A DNA stretch of 5,833 nucleotides from Lachnospiraceae bacterium (GTDB taxonomy: Bacteria > Bacillota > Clostridia > Lachnospirales > Lachnospiraceae). Under the pieces are notes generated by a model that saw nothing but the letters and a program-made list of their open reading frames with translations, was not told where the DNA came from and searched no databases. The position numbers and the translations under genes are program-made. Positions 1 through 5,705 of this stretch are shown piece by piece (the first letter of the stretch is position 1; each line of letters starts with the position of its first letter). The DNA is taken from NCBI GenBank assembly GCA_009774235.1, contig VSNJ01000215.1, positions 1 through 5,833 on the forward strand, read 5' to 3'.

Positions 1-629
1 AAAATATCCAAAAGAATATAGATATCTTTTCCGGTGATCGGAGACTGGTAAGTAAATTTAAAATGCCTCTTTTCAATACTGTTTTTACCAATGCGTACCT
101 GTTCCTCATATTGTTTAAATGGAAATATCGTTGATGCTTTCCTATATCATGCCGATTATCCATTTGATTATGCACTATGAAACAAAAGCGGCAACCTCAT
201 CATTCCTTACCAGAACCCTCATTCCCCATTGGAAAAATAACCCCTTACATTACAACCTTTTGCAGATTATCGTTTTCCATAGAAATCTGTATCAAAAGGC
301 ATTGTAAGTAACACAAAGTTTTGTTTATCCTCTTGATGGTTTTTATATATTTCTGCCCTATCTTTCAATACTGCTTCGCATTTTTCGACCTACTGAATAA
401 TCTGCTGTATTTTTACTTCATAAGGTTGTGTTGTGGTTTTATCAATTGTTTGTACAGATTCCATTTCACCAGATACACTTACATCTGCCTTAAATATTTT
501 TTTGACAACTTCCGAAAACCCAATGCTTCCATTTGCATTGCCGGCTTTTCTACTTGTTGTCTGAATATGGCTTGCCGGACTGATTTGCTTGTTGGGAAGT
601 ATCCCAAACCCTCTTGATAGTTTTCTCAC
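1..629 (-). pseudogene. Decayed gene of unknown family (minus strand), runs off the left edge
   Basis: I do not recognise the family. Reading leftward from a GTG at 629-627, the frame is open for 79 codons (opening MRKLSRGFGILPNKQ) to a TAG at 390-392. It then continues in the same frame for 40 more protein-like codons (VEKCEAVLKDRAEIYKNHQE and onward) to a TAA at 267-269. Between about 266 and 150 the coding-like signal moves between the other two frames (MENDNLQKVVM, then GVIFPMGNEGSGKE, then NDEVAAFVS), each broken by stops. From 146 to 3 the original frame is open again for 48 codons (containing EEQVRIGKNSIEKRHFKF and QSPITGKDIYILLDI) and leaves the window. The opposite-strand frames here are rich in F, C, Y and I, as expected for antisense. 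The start is uncertain because no good ribosome binding site precedes the GTG. The last segment may belong to a different gene from the first. Confidence 0.45.
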
Positions 630-743
630 TACCTACAATACCGTACAAGGCAATTTTAACGAAGCTTTGAGAAAAATTCCAGGAAAGTTTTTCTTAGTCT
701 ATCTACAAAGAAGTTTGGGAAATATCAAGTATTATTTAATTTC
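630..743. other. Intergenic spacer between divergent decayed gene and regulator unit
   Basis: A/T-rich DNA with no reading frame I can support. It includes a weak imperfect hairpin (AGAAAAA at 670-676 against TTTTTCT at 688-694). A poor minus-strand promoter match (TTGATA, reverse of 723-728, 17 bases from TAGATA, reverse of 700-705) could once have served the decayed gene on the left. Neither element is strong enough to call alone. Confidence 0.3.
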
Positions 744-772
744 TTGAATTTATTCGGCTAACCGTATATAAT
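744..772 (+). promoter_or_regulatory. Sigma-A-type promoter for the HTH/two-component unit
   Basis: The -35 is TTGAAT (744-749), followed by a 17-base spacer and a perfect -10 TATAAT (767-772), which predicts initiation near 779. The first likely start codon is at 812, giving a leader of about 33 bases. No TTACA/TGTAA-type box lies at or upstream of it, so it probably gives basal expression of the regulators independent of the response regulator. The spacer contains CGGCTAACCG (755-764), a weak CGG/CCG symmetry that could be an operator but is too short to call. Confidence 0.7.
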
Positions 773-811
773 TATAGGAATGGAACTTATAGAAAGTGAG
801 GGTGAATGAAG

Positions 812-994
812 ATGTTAGAGTATATTTCTGCCCCGGAAGCGGCGAAGAAATGGGGCATTTCCGAAAGACGGGTGCAAAAGCTATGTGAGGAAAACCGCAT
901 ACCGGGCGTGGCAAAATTCAGCCGCTTGTGGCTGATACCAAAGGACGCTGAAAAGCCAGTAGATAAAAGGAAACGGGAGGAAAACAGAAAGTGA
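812..994 (+). CDS. Small excisionase/MerR-like helix-turn-helix DNA-binding protein
   Basis: A 60-residue protein made almost entirely of one winged-helix domain of the HTH_17/excisionase type. The first helix is around SAPEAAKKWG (residues 6-15), and the turn and recognition helix around ISERRVQKLCEENRI (16-30). A short wing follows (GVAKFSRLWLIP, 32-43), then a lysine/arginine-rich tail. I prefer the ATG at 812 to the in-frame ATG at 806: GAGGG at 798-802 lies 9 bases before 812 but only 3 before 806. It is the first gene after the promoter at 744-772, and its TGA overlaps the regulator's GTG (GTGA at 991-994), so the two are almost surely co-transcribed and translationally coupled. Such proteins act as excisionases, directionality factors or small transcription regulators. 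With no integrase in the window, a regulatory role within this unit is the likelier reading, but that is inference. Confidence 0.8.
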   Translation: MLEYISAPEAAKKWGISERRVQKLCEENRIPGVAKFSRLWLIPKDAEKPVDKRKREENRK

Positions 995-1653
995 AAATAT
1001 TTGTTGTTGAAGATGAAACAGAGATTTGTAAAGAGTTGTCCGTTCTGTTACAGAAATATGGCTATGCTTATGAAAGCAGCACGGATTTCGCACATATTAC
1101 AGACCATATTTTGAAAGCGGAAGCAGACCTTGTACTGCTGGATATAAACTTGCCATATCAAGACGGTTATACGATATGCCGTGAGATTCGGAAACAGTCG
1201 GATATTCCGATTATCGTTCTGACAAGCAGAAATACAGACTTTGACGAATTGATGAGCCTGAATATCGGTGCAGACGATTTTATATCAAAGCCTTATAACG
1301 CACAGGTATTAATCGCGCGTATTCAAAAAATATTAAAAAGGACTTATGAAGCACAGGTTCATTCTGTCCTTATTCATAAAGGGCTGACAATCAATCTGCT
1401 AAAGGCTACTGCCTCTTATGGGGATAAAGAGGTAGATTTAACAAAAAATGAACTTGGCATACTGCGTTTGCTGGTTGTAAACAAAGGCAATGTGATACCG
1501 CGTGACGCGATCATAGATGAATTATGGCAGAGCGACGAATTTATAGACGAAAACACACTCAATGTTAATATTGTGCGATTGCGTAAGAAGTTATCGGAGA
1601 TCGGTGCGCCCGATTATTTGGAAACAAAACGTGGATTGGGGTACAAAGTATGA
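991..1653 (+). CDS. OmpR/PhoB-family response regulator, BceR-like
   Basis: A 220-residue cytoplasmic transcription regulator. The N-terminal receiver domain (about 1-115) has the acidic pair E7/D8, the phosphoacceptor D51 in LVLLDINLP, the switch residue T78 in IIVLTSR, and K100 in FISKPY. A C-terminal winged-helix DNA-binding domain (about 122-220) has the usual OmpR landmarks: LTKNELGILRLL, NVNIVRLRKKL and a final ETKRGLGYKV. All residues needed for phosphorylation are present. The start is GTG at 991 with GGGAGG (975-980) 10 bases upstream. It overlaps the HTH gene and the kinase gene by 4 bases each. Pairing with a short intramembrane-sensing kinase and a BceAB-type transporter puts it in the BceR group, whose members activate the adjacent transporter operon. 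Its probable target is the TTACA/TGTAA cluster at 2766-2790. VanR-like regulators look similar, but the neighbours favour Bce. Confidence 0.93.
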   Translation: MKIFVVEDETEICKELSVLLQKYGYAYESSTDFAHITDHILKAEADLVLLDINLPYQDGYTICREIRKQSDIPIIVLTSRNTDFDELMSLNIGADDFISKPYNAQVLIARIQKILKRTYEAQVHSVLIHKGLTINLLKATASYGDKEVDLTKNELGILRLLVVNKGNVIPRDAIIDELWQSDEFIDENTLNVNIVRLRKKLSEIGAPDYLETKRGLGYKV

Positions 1654-2654
1654 AACTGACCGATTATATCATTGACCGCCTTTTTTCTGTTGTAATGTTT
1701 TTGGCAGCTGTTATTTTTTCTATGGGGCTTCTTTGGTTAATGGGATTGCGTTATGAATTTATTATTTATATCGAAATAATATTCGGGTTTTCCTTTCTTG
1801 CAGCATTTGTTTGGGACTACACAAGAAAAAAGAAATATTACTGCGGATTTATGGCTTTATTTGACGGACTTGACGACAAGACTTTATTAGCGGAGCTTGC
1901 AGAAAAGCCGGGATTTCTTGAGGGGAAACTGTTATATCAAATTCTACGCCTGTCTAATAAGTACATGAATGATAAGTTAGCGGAAGCGGGGGCTACGAAT
2001 CAAGAATACCGGGAATATATCGAAATGTGGGTACATGAAATAAAAACGCCGATAACCTCTGCCCATTTAATCATTGAGAATGACAAAAATATTTCTACAA
2101 TCCGCATAGATGATGAATTGAATAAAATAGACCATTTTGTAGAACAAGCCCTTTTCTATGCAAGAAGCACAACATTGGAAAAAGATTTTAAGATAGAAAA
2201 GACAACCTTGAAAACATTGGTACAGGAAGCGTTGAAAAGCTATTCCAAACAGATCATTGAAGCCCACGGCAGACTTGTATTTGAGAATTTGGATATTCCA
2301 GTATTTGCCGATCGGAAATGGTGTGTATTTATTATAGGGCAGATCATAGTTAATTCTGTTAAATATGCAAAAGAAAATCTGATTCTTACTTTTGAGGGGA
2401 GTTCTTTTGATAACGGGTGCAGCCTTACTATCTCTGATAATGGAATTGGTATAACCGAAGCAGATATTCCGAGGATTTTTGATAAAGGGTTTACAGGGGA
2501 AAATGGGCGTAAATTTGGAAAATCAACAGGTATTGGGTTATATTTATGCTGGAAATTATGCCGTAAAATGAATATGGAAATATCTGTGGCAAGCAGCCTT
2601 GAACATGGGACAACCGTAAAGATCATGTTCCCCAAAGAAAATCTTTATTCATGA
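1650..2654 (+). CDS. Intramembrane-sensing sensor histidine kinase, BceS-like
   Basis: A 334-residue kinase with two closely spaced N-terminal membrane helices (about 11-32 and 36-55) separated by only a few residues, so it has essentially no extracellular sensor. This is the hallmark of BceS-type kinases, which read the state of a partner ABC transporter. A short linker leads to the dimerisation/phosphotransfer region with the histidine box WVHEIKTPI (H129). The ATPase domain follows: N box IIVNSVKYA (N235), G1 box SDNGIGI (262-268), an F-box-like RIFDKGFTG, and G2 box STGIGLYL (292-299). No catalytic residue is missing. Its ATG overlaps the regulator's stop (ATGA at 1650-1653). Its length is typical of the family. 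The ligand specificity probably lies in the permease, not here. Confidence 0.93.
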   Translation: MKLTDYIIDRLFSVVMFLAAVIFSMGLLWLMGLRYEFIIYIEIIFGFSFLAAFVWDYTRKKKYYCGFMALFDGLDDKTLLAELAEKPGFLEGKLLYQILRLSNKYMNDKLAEAGATNQEYREYIEMWVHEIKTPITSAHLIIENDKNISTIRIDDELNKIDHFVEQALFYARSTTLEKDFKIEKTTLKTLVQEALKSYSKQIIEAHGRLVFENLDIPVFADRKWCVFIIGQIIVNSVKYAKENLILTFEGSSFDNGCSLTISDNGIGITEADIPRIFDKGFTGENGRKFGKSTGIGLYLCWKLCRKMNMEISVASSLEHGTTVKIMFPKENLYS

Positions 2655-2688
2655 CAATAGAAGACTCGCGAAGCGTGGATTCTATTGT
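2654..2688 (+). other. Hairpin immediately after the kinase stop codon
   Basis: ACAATAGAA (2654-2662) pairs perfectly with TTCTATTGT (2680-2688). Inside, CGC (2667-2669) and GCG (2673-2675) close a GAA loop, making the heptamer GCGAAGC (2668-2674), known to form an unusually stable mini-hairpin. The tail (TTTGACA) is not a strong T-run, so this may be an mRNA 3'-end or processing structure rather than an independent terminator. Whether it acts alone or with the next hairpin is unclear. Confidence 0.5.
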
Positions 2689-2724
2689 TTGACACAGGAA
2701 TATCCTGCAAAGCGGGATTGTATG

Positions 2725-2757
2725 AGCAGGCATGAAAAATGTCTGCTTCTTTTCTCC
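2725..2757 (+). terminator. Probable intrinsic terminator of the HTH/two-component unit
   Basis: AGCAGGCAT (2725-2733) pairs with ATGTCTGCT (2739-2747) as nine pairs including one G-T, across a GAAAA loop. A pyrimidine/T-rich tail TTCTTTTCT begins inside the descending arm. The stem is only moderately GC-rich and the T-run is broken by C, so termination may be partial, leaving some read-through into the transporter genes. Its position between the kinase and an operator-bearing promoter supports two separate transcription units. Confidence 0.5.
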
Positions 2758-2765
2758 CCGAAACC

Positions 2766-2790
2766 TTACATTTCGGTAATATAAATGTAA
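2766..2790 (+). promoter_or_regulatory. BceR-like operator cluster upstream of the transporter genes
   Basis: TTACATTT (2766-2773) and AAATGTAA (2783-2790) form a perfect 8-bp inverted repeat around a 9-base centre. Inside it, TTACA-TTTC-GGTAA (2766-2779) matches the published Bce-type box TNACA-N4-TGTAA at all but one specified base. A further GTAA (2787-2790) repeats 11 bases after the GTAA at 2776-2779, one helical turn, as is usual for OmpR-family tandem binding. It sits about 34 bases upstream of the -10 at 2824-2829. That is the right placement for an activator compensating for a poor -35. The probable ligand is the regulator encoded at 991-1653; this is inferred, not shown. Confidence 0.6.
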
Positions 2791-2800
2791 TCTTATTTAA

Positions 2801-2829
2801 TGGCGCATTTTAATTTCTGAATGTACAAT
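2801..2829 (+). promoter_or_regulatory. Activator-dependent promoter of the ABC transporter unit
   Basis: A good -10, TACAAT (2824-2829), has no acceptable -35. With a 17-base spacer the hexamer is TGGCGC (2801-2806), and spacers of 16 or 18 bases do no better. This weak-core architecture just downstream of the operator cluster at 2766-2790 is what an OmpR-type activator promoter should look like. Initiation would fall near 2835-2837, inside the left arm of the 32-bp palindrome. Confidence 0.5.
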
Positions 2830-2830
2830 A

Positions 2831-2862
2831 TGAACTATCAAATTTGCAAATTTGATAGTTCA
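2831..2862. repeat. Perfect 32-bp palindrome at the predicted transporter transcription start
   Basis: TGAACTATCAAATTTG (2831-2846) is followed directly by its exact reverse complement (2847-2862), with no spacer and no mismatch; the next outer bases (A/A) do not pair. It begins 2 bases after the -10 hexamer. It could be a repressor operator blocking initiation, or the 5'-end hairpin of the mRNA: a transcript from about 2836 would still fold an 11-bp stem, less the loop bases. It lacks a T-tail, so it is not a typical terminator. Confidence 0.8.
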
Positions 2863-2866
2863 ACGA

Positions 2867-2889
2867 AAGAAAAGGCGAAGCATTTTCTT
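2867..2889 (+). other. Hairpin in the transporter 5' leader with GCGAAGC cap
   Basis: AAGAAAA (2867-2873) pairs with TTTTCTT (2883-2889). After a G/A mismatch, GC/GC closes a GAA loop, giving the heptamer GCGAAGC (2875-2881), the same cap as in the hairpin at 2654-2688. It ends 15 bases before the ribosome binding site of the ATPase gene (AAGGAGG, 2905-2911), so it leaves that site free. Its function is unknown. Confidence 0.4.
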
Positions 2890-2920
2890 GAGTCTGGCTA
2901 AATTAAGGAGGAGCAAAATT

Positions 2921-3691
2921 ATGAATACCCCGATTTTAGAGGTTTCTGACATTCAAAAATATTATGGAAACAAAGGAAACATTACCAAAGCTGTTAATCG
3001 TATTTCCCTGTCCGCCCACAAAGGGGAATTTGTCGGTATCATGGGTGCGTCCGGCTCTGGTAAGACAACATTGTTAAACTGCATTTCCACAATCGACACA
3101 GTAACCAGCGGGAAAATTTTTGTTGAGGGGAAAGACATTACTACTTTACGCGGAAAACAGTTGTCGGCTTTTCGGCGCGAAAAGCTGGGCTTTATCTTTC
3201 AAGACTTTAATCTGCTTGATACATTGACTGCGTATGAGAATATCTCCCTTGCCCTGTCCATTTCCGGCATAAAGGCAAAAGAGATTGATAAGAGGGTACA
3301 GGAAATTGCAAGGGCATTGAATATCACGGAAGTCCTGGAAAAATATCCTTATCAAATGTCCGGCGGACAGCAGCAGCGTGTAGCCGCCGCCCGTGCAATG
3401 GTAACAAATCCGGCTCTTGTTTTGGCTGATGAACCTACGGGCGCGTTGGATTCCCGTTCTTCTCATATGCTTTTGGATATGCTGGAAGAATTGAACCAAA
3501 ACCTTTCTGCAACAATCCTCATGGTAACGCACGATTCTTTCACAGCCAGTTATTGTCGCCGGATTCTTTTTATTAAGGACGGGAAAATTTTCAATGAAAT
3601 TCACCGTGGGACAAAATCACGAAAAGAATTTTTTGAAGAAATCATGGAGGTAGTTTCTGTATTGGGAGGTGAAACCAGTGACAGAGGGTAA
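2921..3691 (+). CDS. ABC transporter ATP-binding protein, BceA-like (MacB/LolD type)
   Basis: A 256-residue cytoplasmic ATPase that should power the adjacent permease. It has a complete nucleotide-binding domain: Walker A GASGSGKT (42-49), Q-loop glutamine Q94 in FIFQDFNLL, signature SGGQQQR (147-153), Walker B LVLADEP with catalytic E171, D-loop ALD (175-177) and switch histidine H204 in MVTHD. Family length is normal for BceA-type proteins. The start is ATG 2921, 9 bases after a strong AAGGAGG (2905-2911). An upstream in-frame TTG at 2852 lies inside the palindrome and has no ribosome site, so the 23 extra codons it would add are not used. The 3' end overlaps the permease start by 14 bases, implying translational coupling. 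It is the first gene of the second transcription unit. Substrate prediction (envelope-active peptides) rests on the Bce-type neighbours. Confidence 0.95.
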   Translation: MNTPILEVSDIQKYYGNKGNITKAVNRISLSAHKGEFVGIMGASGSGKTTLLNCISTIDTVTSGKIFVEGKDITTLRGKQLSAFRREKLGFIFQDFNLLDTLTAYENISLALSISGIKAKEIDKRVQEIARALNITEVLEKYPYQMSGGQQQRVAAARAMVTNPALVLADEPTGALDSRSSHMLLDMLEELNQNLSATILMVTHDSFTASYCRRILFIKDGKIFNEIHRGTKSRKEFFEEIMEVVSVLGGETSDRG

Positions 3692-5702
3692 ATTGATGAT
3701 TCGCAATGTGCGCAAAAACATACAGGACTATATGATTTATTTCTTGACGCTTACGGTTTCGGTAAGTATGTTTTACGCTTTCAATTCCATTCAGACCCAG
3801 CCAGCATTAAATGATCTTGACGCAACAAAGCAATTACTTTCTGACCAGTTAGGGATATTGCTTTCTGCATTATCTGTTGTAGTGGCTGCCACCCTTGCAT
3901 TTCTTATCCTGTATGCAAATCAGTTCCTCTTAAAACGCAGGAAAAAGGAATTAGGGATTTATACATTGTCAGGAATGGAAAAAGGGAAAATATCAAGGAT
4001 TTTTGCCGGGGAAACCTTATGCGTGGGTATACTGTCCCTTTTATTTGGGCTTCTATCAGGGCTGCTTTTGTCACAGGGACTTTCCATATTTTCTTTACGC
4101 CTGTTTGCAATAGATATGAGTAAGTTTCAGATTGTTTTTTCCATAAGTGCGCTGAAAAAGACGATCGGCTGTTTTGTATTGATTTTTCTGATTGTCATGA
4201 TTTTTAATGTGCGCACGGTTTCTTCGGTCAAGCTGATTGACCTGTTGACCGCCAGCAGGAAGAATGAAGTCATGGCACTAAGGAACAAAGCCGCCGGGAT
4301 TTCTTTCGCCGTGCTTTCTATCCTTTGTATTGTTTCTTCCGGCGTGATGATTCAGCACTATGGTATACTTCCCAGCCGCGAAAATTCATGGTTTCAGATT
4401 GCAATAGTTTTATTAGCAGCAGGAACAGCACTTTTCTTCTTTTCTGTATCGGCAGTATTGCTTACAGCGATACAGGCAAACAGAAAAATTTATCTGAAAG
4501 GGCTGAATACCTTTTTATGCCGACAGATTGGAAGTAAAGTGCAGACAGATTTTATGACTATGAGCGTAGTATGCGCTTTGCTCACCATATCTATTTGTGG
4601 TATATCCGTGGGGATAAGTTCTGCTTTAACCATGAATGAAACGTCTAAGGCTGCGCTTCCTTATGATCTGAATGTTGTTGCGGATATTGATGTAGCAGGA
4701 GAAACAGACATTGCGGCATATCTGAAATCAAGGGACGTGGATATGGATATCTATGCAGACAGCATAGCGCAGATCAGCCTTTACGAAGCAGAAATAACCT
4801 ATGGAGATTTATTTGAGGGGCAGGACTTAAACTTATGGCACATTGACAGTGACATTCCCGAAGTGGGGGTTTCGGCAGTTTCCATTTCAGATTTTAACCG
4901 TGCATTAGCGGTACAGGGGAAAGCCCCCGTAAGTCTTGCTGCTAATGAATTTCTCTTGAACTGTAATTACAAAGGTACTTTGCAATATATTGATTCGTAT
5001 TTGCAGTCCTGTACGGAAATTGACTTGAATGGGACAATTTTACAGCCGGGTGGGAAGAAGCCGTTGGGTGAAACCGTTTTGATGACTTCGGTAGGCAATA
5101 ACGACAGGGGAACCTTTATTGTTCCCGATCATGTCATTGCGTCTTTGGCAAAAGACATGAATATTTTGTTAGTACAGTATAAACCCGGTATAAATACAGA
5201 TGAAATATTGCAGAAAATGATACCGATTGGGCTGGAATGGAAAACAGAGGGGTATCGGTATACTGAAAAAATCATGCTCGGCAGTATGTATTACGGCTCC
5301 TGCGCATTGCTGGTATTCTTATGCTGTTATATCGGGCTGGTGTTTCTGCTGATATGCGCCGCGCTGCTGTCCTTAAAACAGTTGACAGAAACCGCAGATA
5401 ATATTTACCGATACGGGTTATTACAAAAGCTGGGAACGGATAGCCGGTTACTTTTCGGAGCTTTATTCAAGCAGATAGCAATATTCTTTGCCTCGCCGCT
5501 TTTACTTGCAGGAATGTTTTCAGCCTTTGGAATTGGAAAAATCACAGCGATTGTAGAAGAATTTCTAAATATGCACATATCTACAAACATTGGTGTTACT
5601 GTTTTGATGTTCTTGATTGTGTATGGTGGATATTTCATTGCCACTTACCTGTCATGTAAACATATGGTTATGGAAAAACATATTGAAGAATTGGAGGTTT
5701 AA
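3678..5702 (+). CDS. FtsX-domain ABC transporter permease, BceB-like
   Basis: A 674-residue membrane protein with the BceB plan. There are about ten membrane helices (roughly 18-36, 58-81, 110-134, 160-178, 205-225, 239-264, 293-316, 538-564, 597-620, 636-657). A large extracellular domain of about 220 residues lies between helices 7 and 8. FtsX-like segments lie at helices 2-4 and 8-10. In Bce systems that extracellular domain binds the antimicrobial peptide or its lipid-II-cycle complex and determines specificity. It has two cysteines (429 and 445) that could form a disulphide. I chose GTG 3678 (opening MTEGKLMIRNVRKN) because GGGAGG at 3664-3669 is 8 bases upstream. GTG 3669 would overlap that site. 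ATG 3696 is a possible alternative. It overlaps the ATPase gene, and with that ATPase it presumably forms the transporter and the sensory input for the kinase. The length is slightly above the B. subtilis BceB size. Confidence 0.93.
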   Translation: MTEGKLMIRNVRKNIQDYMIYFLTLTVSVSMFYAFNSIQTQPALNDLDATKQLLSDQLGILLSALSVVVAATLAFLILYANQFLLKRRKKELGIYTLSGMEKGKISRIFAGETLCVGILSLLFGLLSGLLLSQGLSIFSLRLFAIDMSKFQIVFSISALKKTIGCFVLIFLIVMIFNVRTVSSVKLIDLLTASRKNEVMALRNKAAGISFAVLSILCIVSSGVMIQHYGILPSRENSWFQIAIVLLAAGTALFFFSVSAVLLTAIQANRKIYLKGLNTFLCRQIGSKVQTDFMTMSVVCALLTISICGISVGISSALTMNETSKAALPYDLNVVADIDVAGETDIAAYLKSRDVDMDIYADSIAQISLYEAEITYGDLFEGQDLNLWHIDSDIPEVGVSAVSISDFNRALAVQGKAPVSLAANEFLLNCNYKGTLQYIDSYLQSCTEIDLNGTILQPGGKKPLGETVLMTSVGNNDRGTFIVPDHVIASLAKDMNILLVQYKPGINTDEILQKMIPIGLEWKTEGYRYTEKIMLGSMYYGSCALLVFLCCYIGLVFLLICAALLSLKQLTETADNIYRYGLLQKLGTDSRLLFGALFKQIAIFFASPLLLAGMFSAFGIGKITAIVEEFLNMHISTNIGVTVLMFLIVYGGYFIATYLSCKHMVMEKHIEELEV

Positions 5703-5705
5703 GTT

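Noticed and set aside
321..617. 98-codon plus-strand open frame
   Set aside because: Its product is dominated by F, C, Y, I and L without domain features, and no ribosome site precedes it. It lies antisense to the more protein-like decayed minus-strand frame.
329..624. Near-direct repeat CCTCTTGATGGTTTT (329-343) and CCTCTTGATAGTTTT (610-624)
   Set aside because: Fourteen of fifteen bases match, but the repeat does not extend, bounds no recognisable element, and lies within coding-like DNA of the decayed gene. Probably chance.
670..694. AGAAAAA/TTTTTCT hairpin as a terminator
   Set aside because: The stem is entirely A/T apart from one G-C pair, the interior pairs poorly, and no gene ends nearby in the right orientation.
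2689..2694. Perfect -35 hexamer TTGACA after the kinase gene
   Set aside because: No -10-like hexamer occurs 16-19 bases downstream (the sequence there is GC-rich, around GCGGGATT), so it is not a credible promoter alone.
2722..2784. 20-codon frame (MSRHEKCLLLFSPKPYISVI) between the kinase and transporter genes
   Set aside because: No proper ribosome binding site. It begins at the terminator-like hairpin and ends inside the operator cluster, so it is most likely a chance frame.
2852..2920. N-terminal extension of the ATPase gene from TTG 2852
   Set aside because: It starts inside the palindrome, lacks a ribosome site, and adds a basic, non-homologous-looking stretch before a canonical start with a strong AAGGAGG.
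5405..5644. Minus-strand open frames inside the kinase, ATPase and permease genes
   Set aside because: They lie wholly within well-supported plus-strand genes, have no ribosome sites or domain features, and are explained as antisense shadows.
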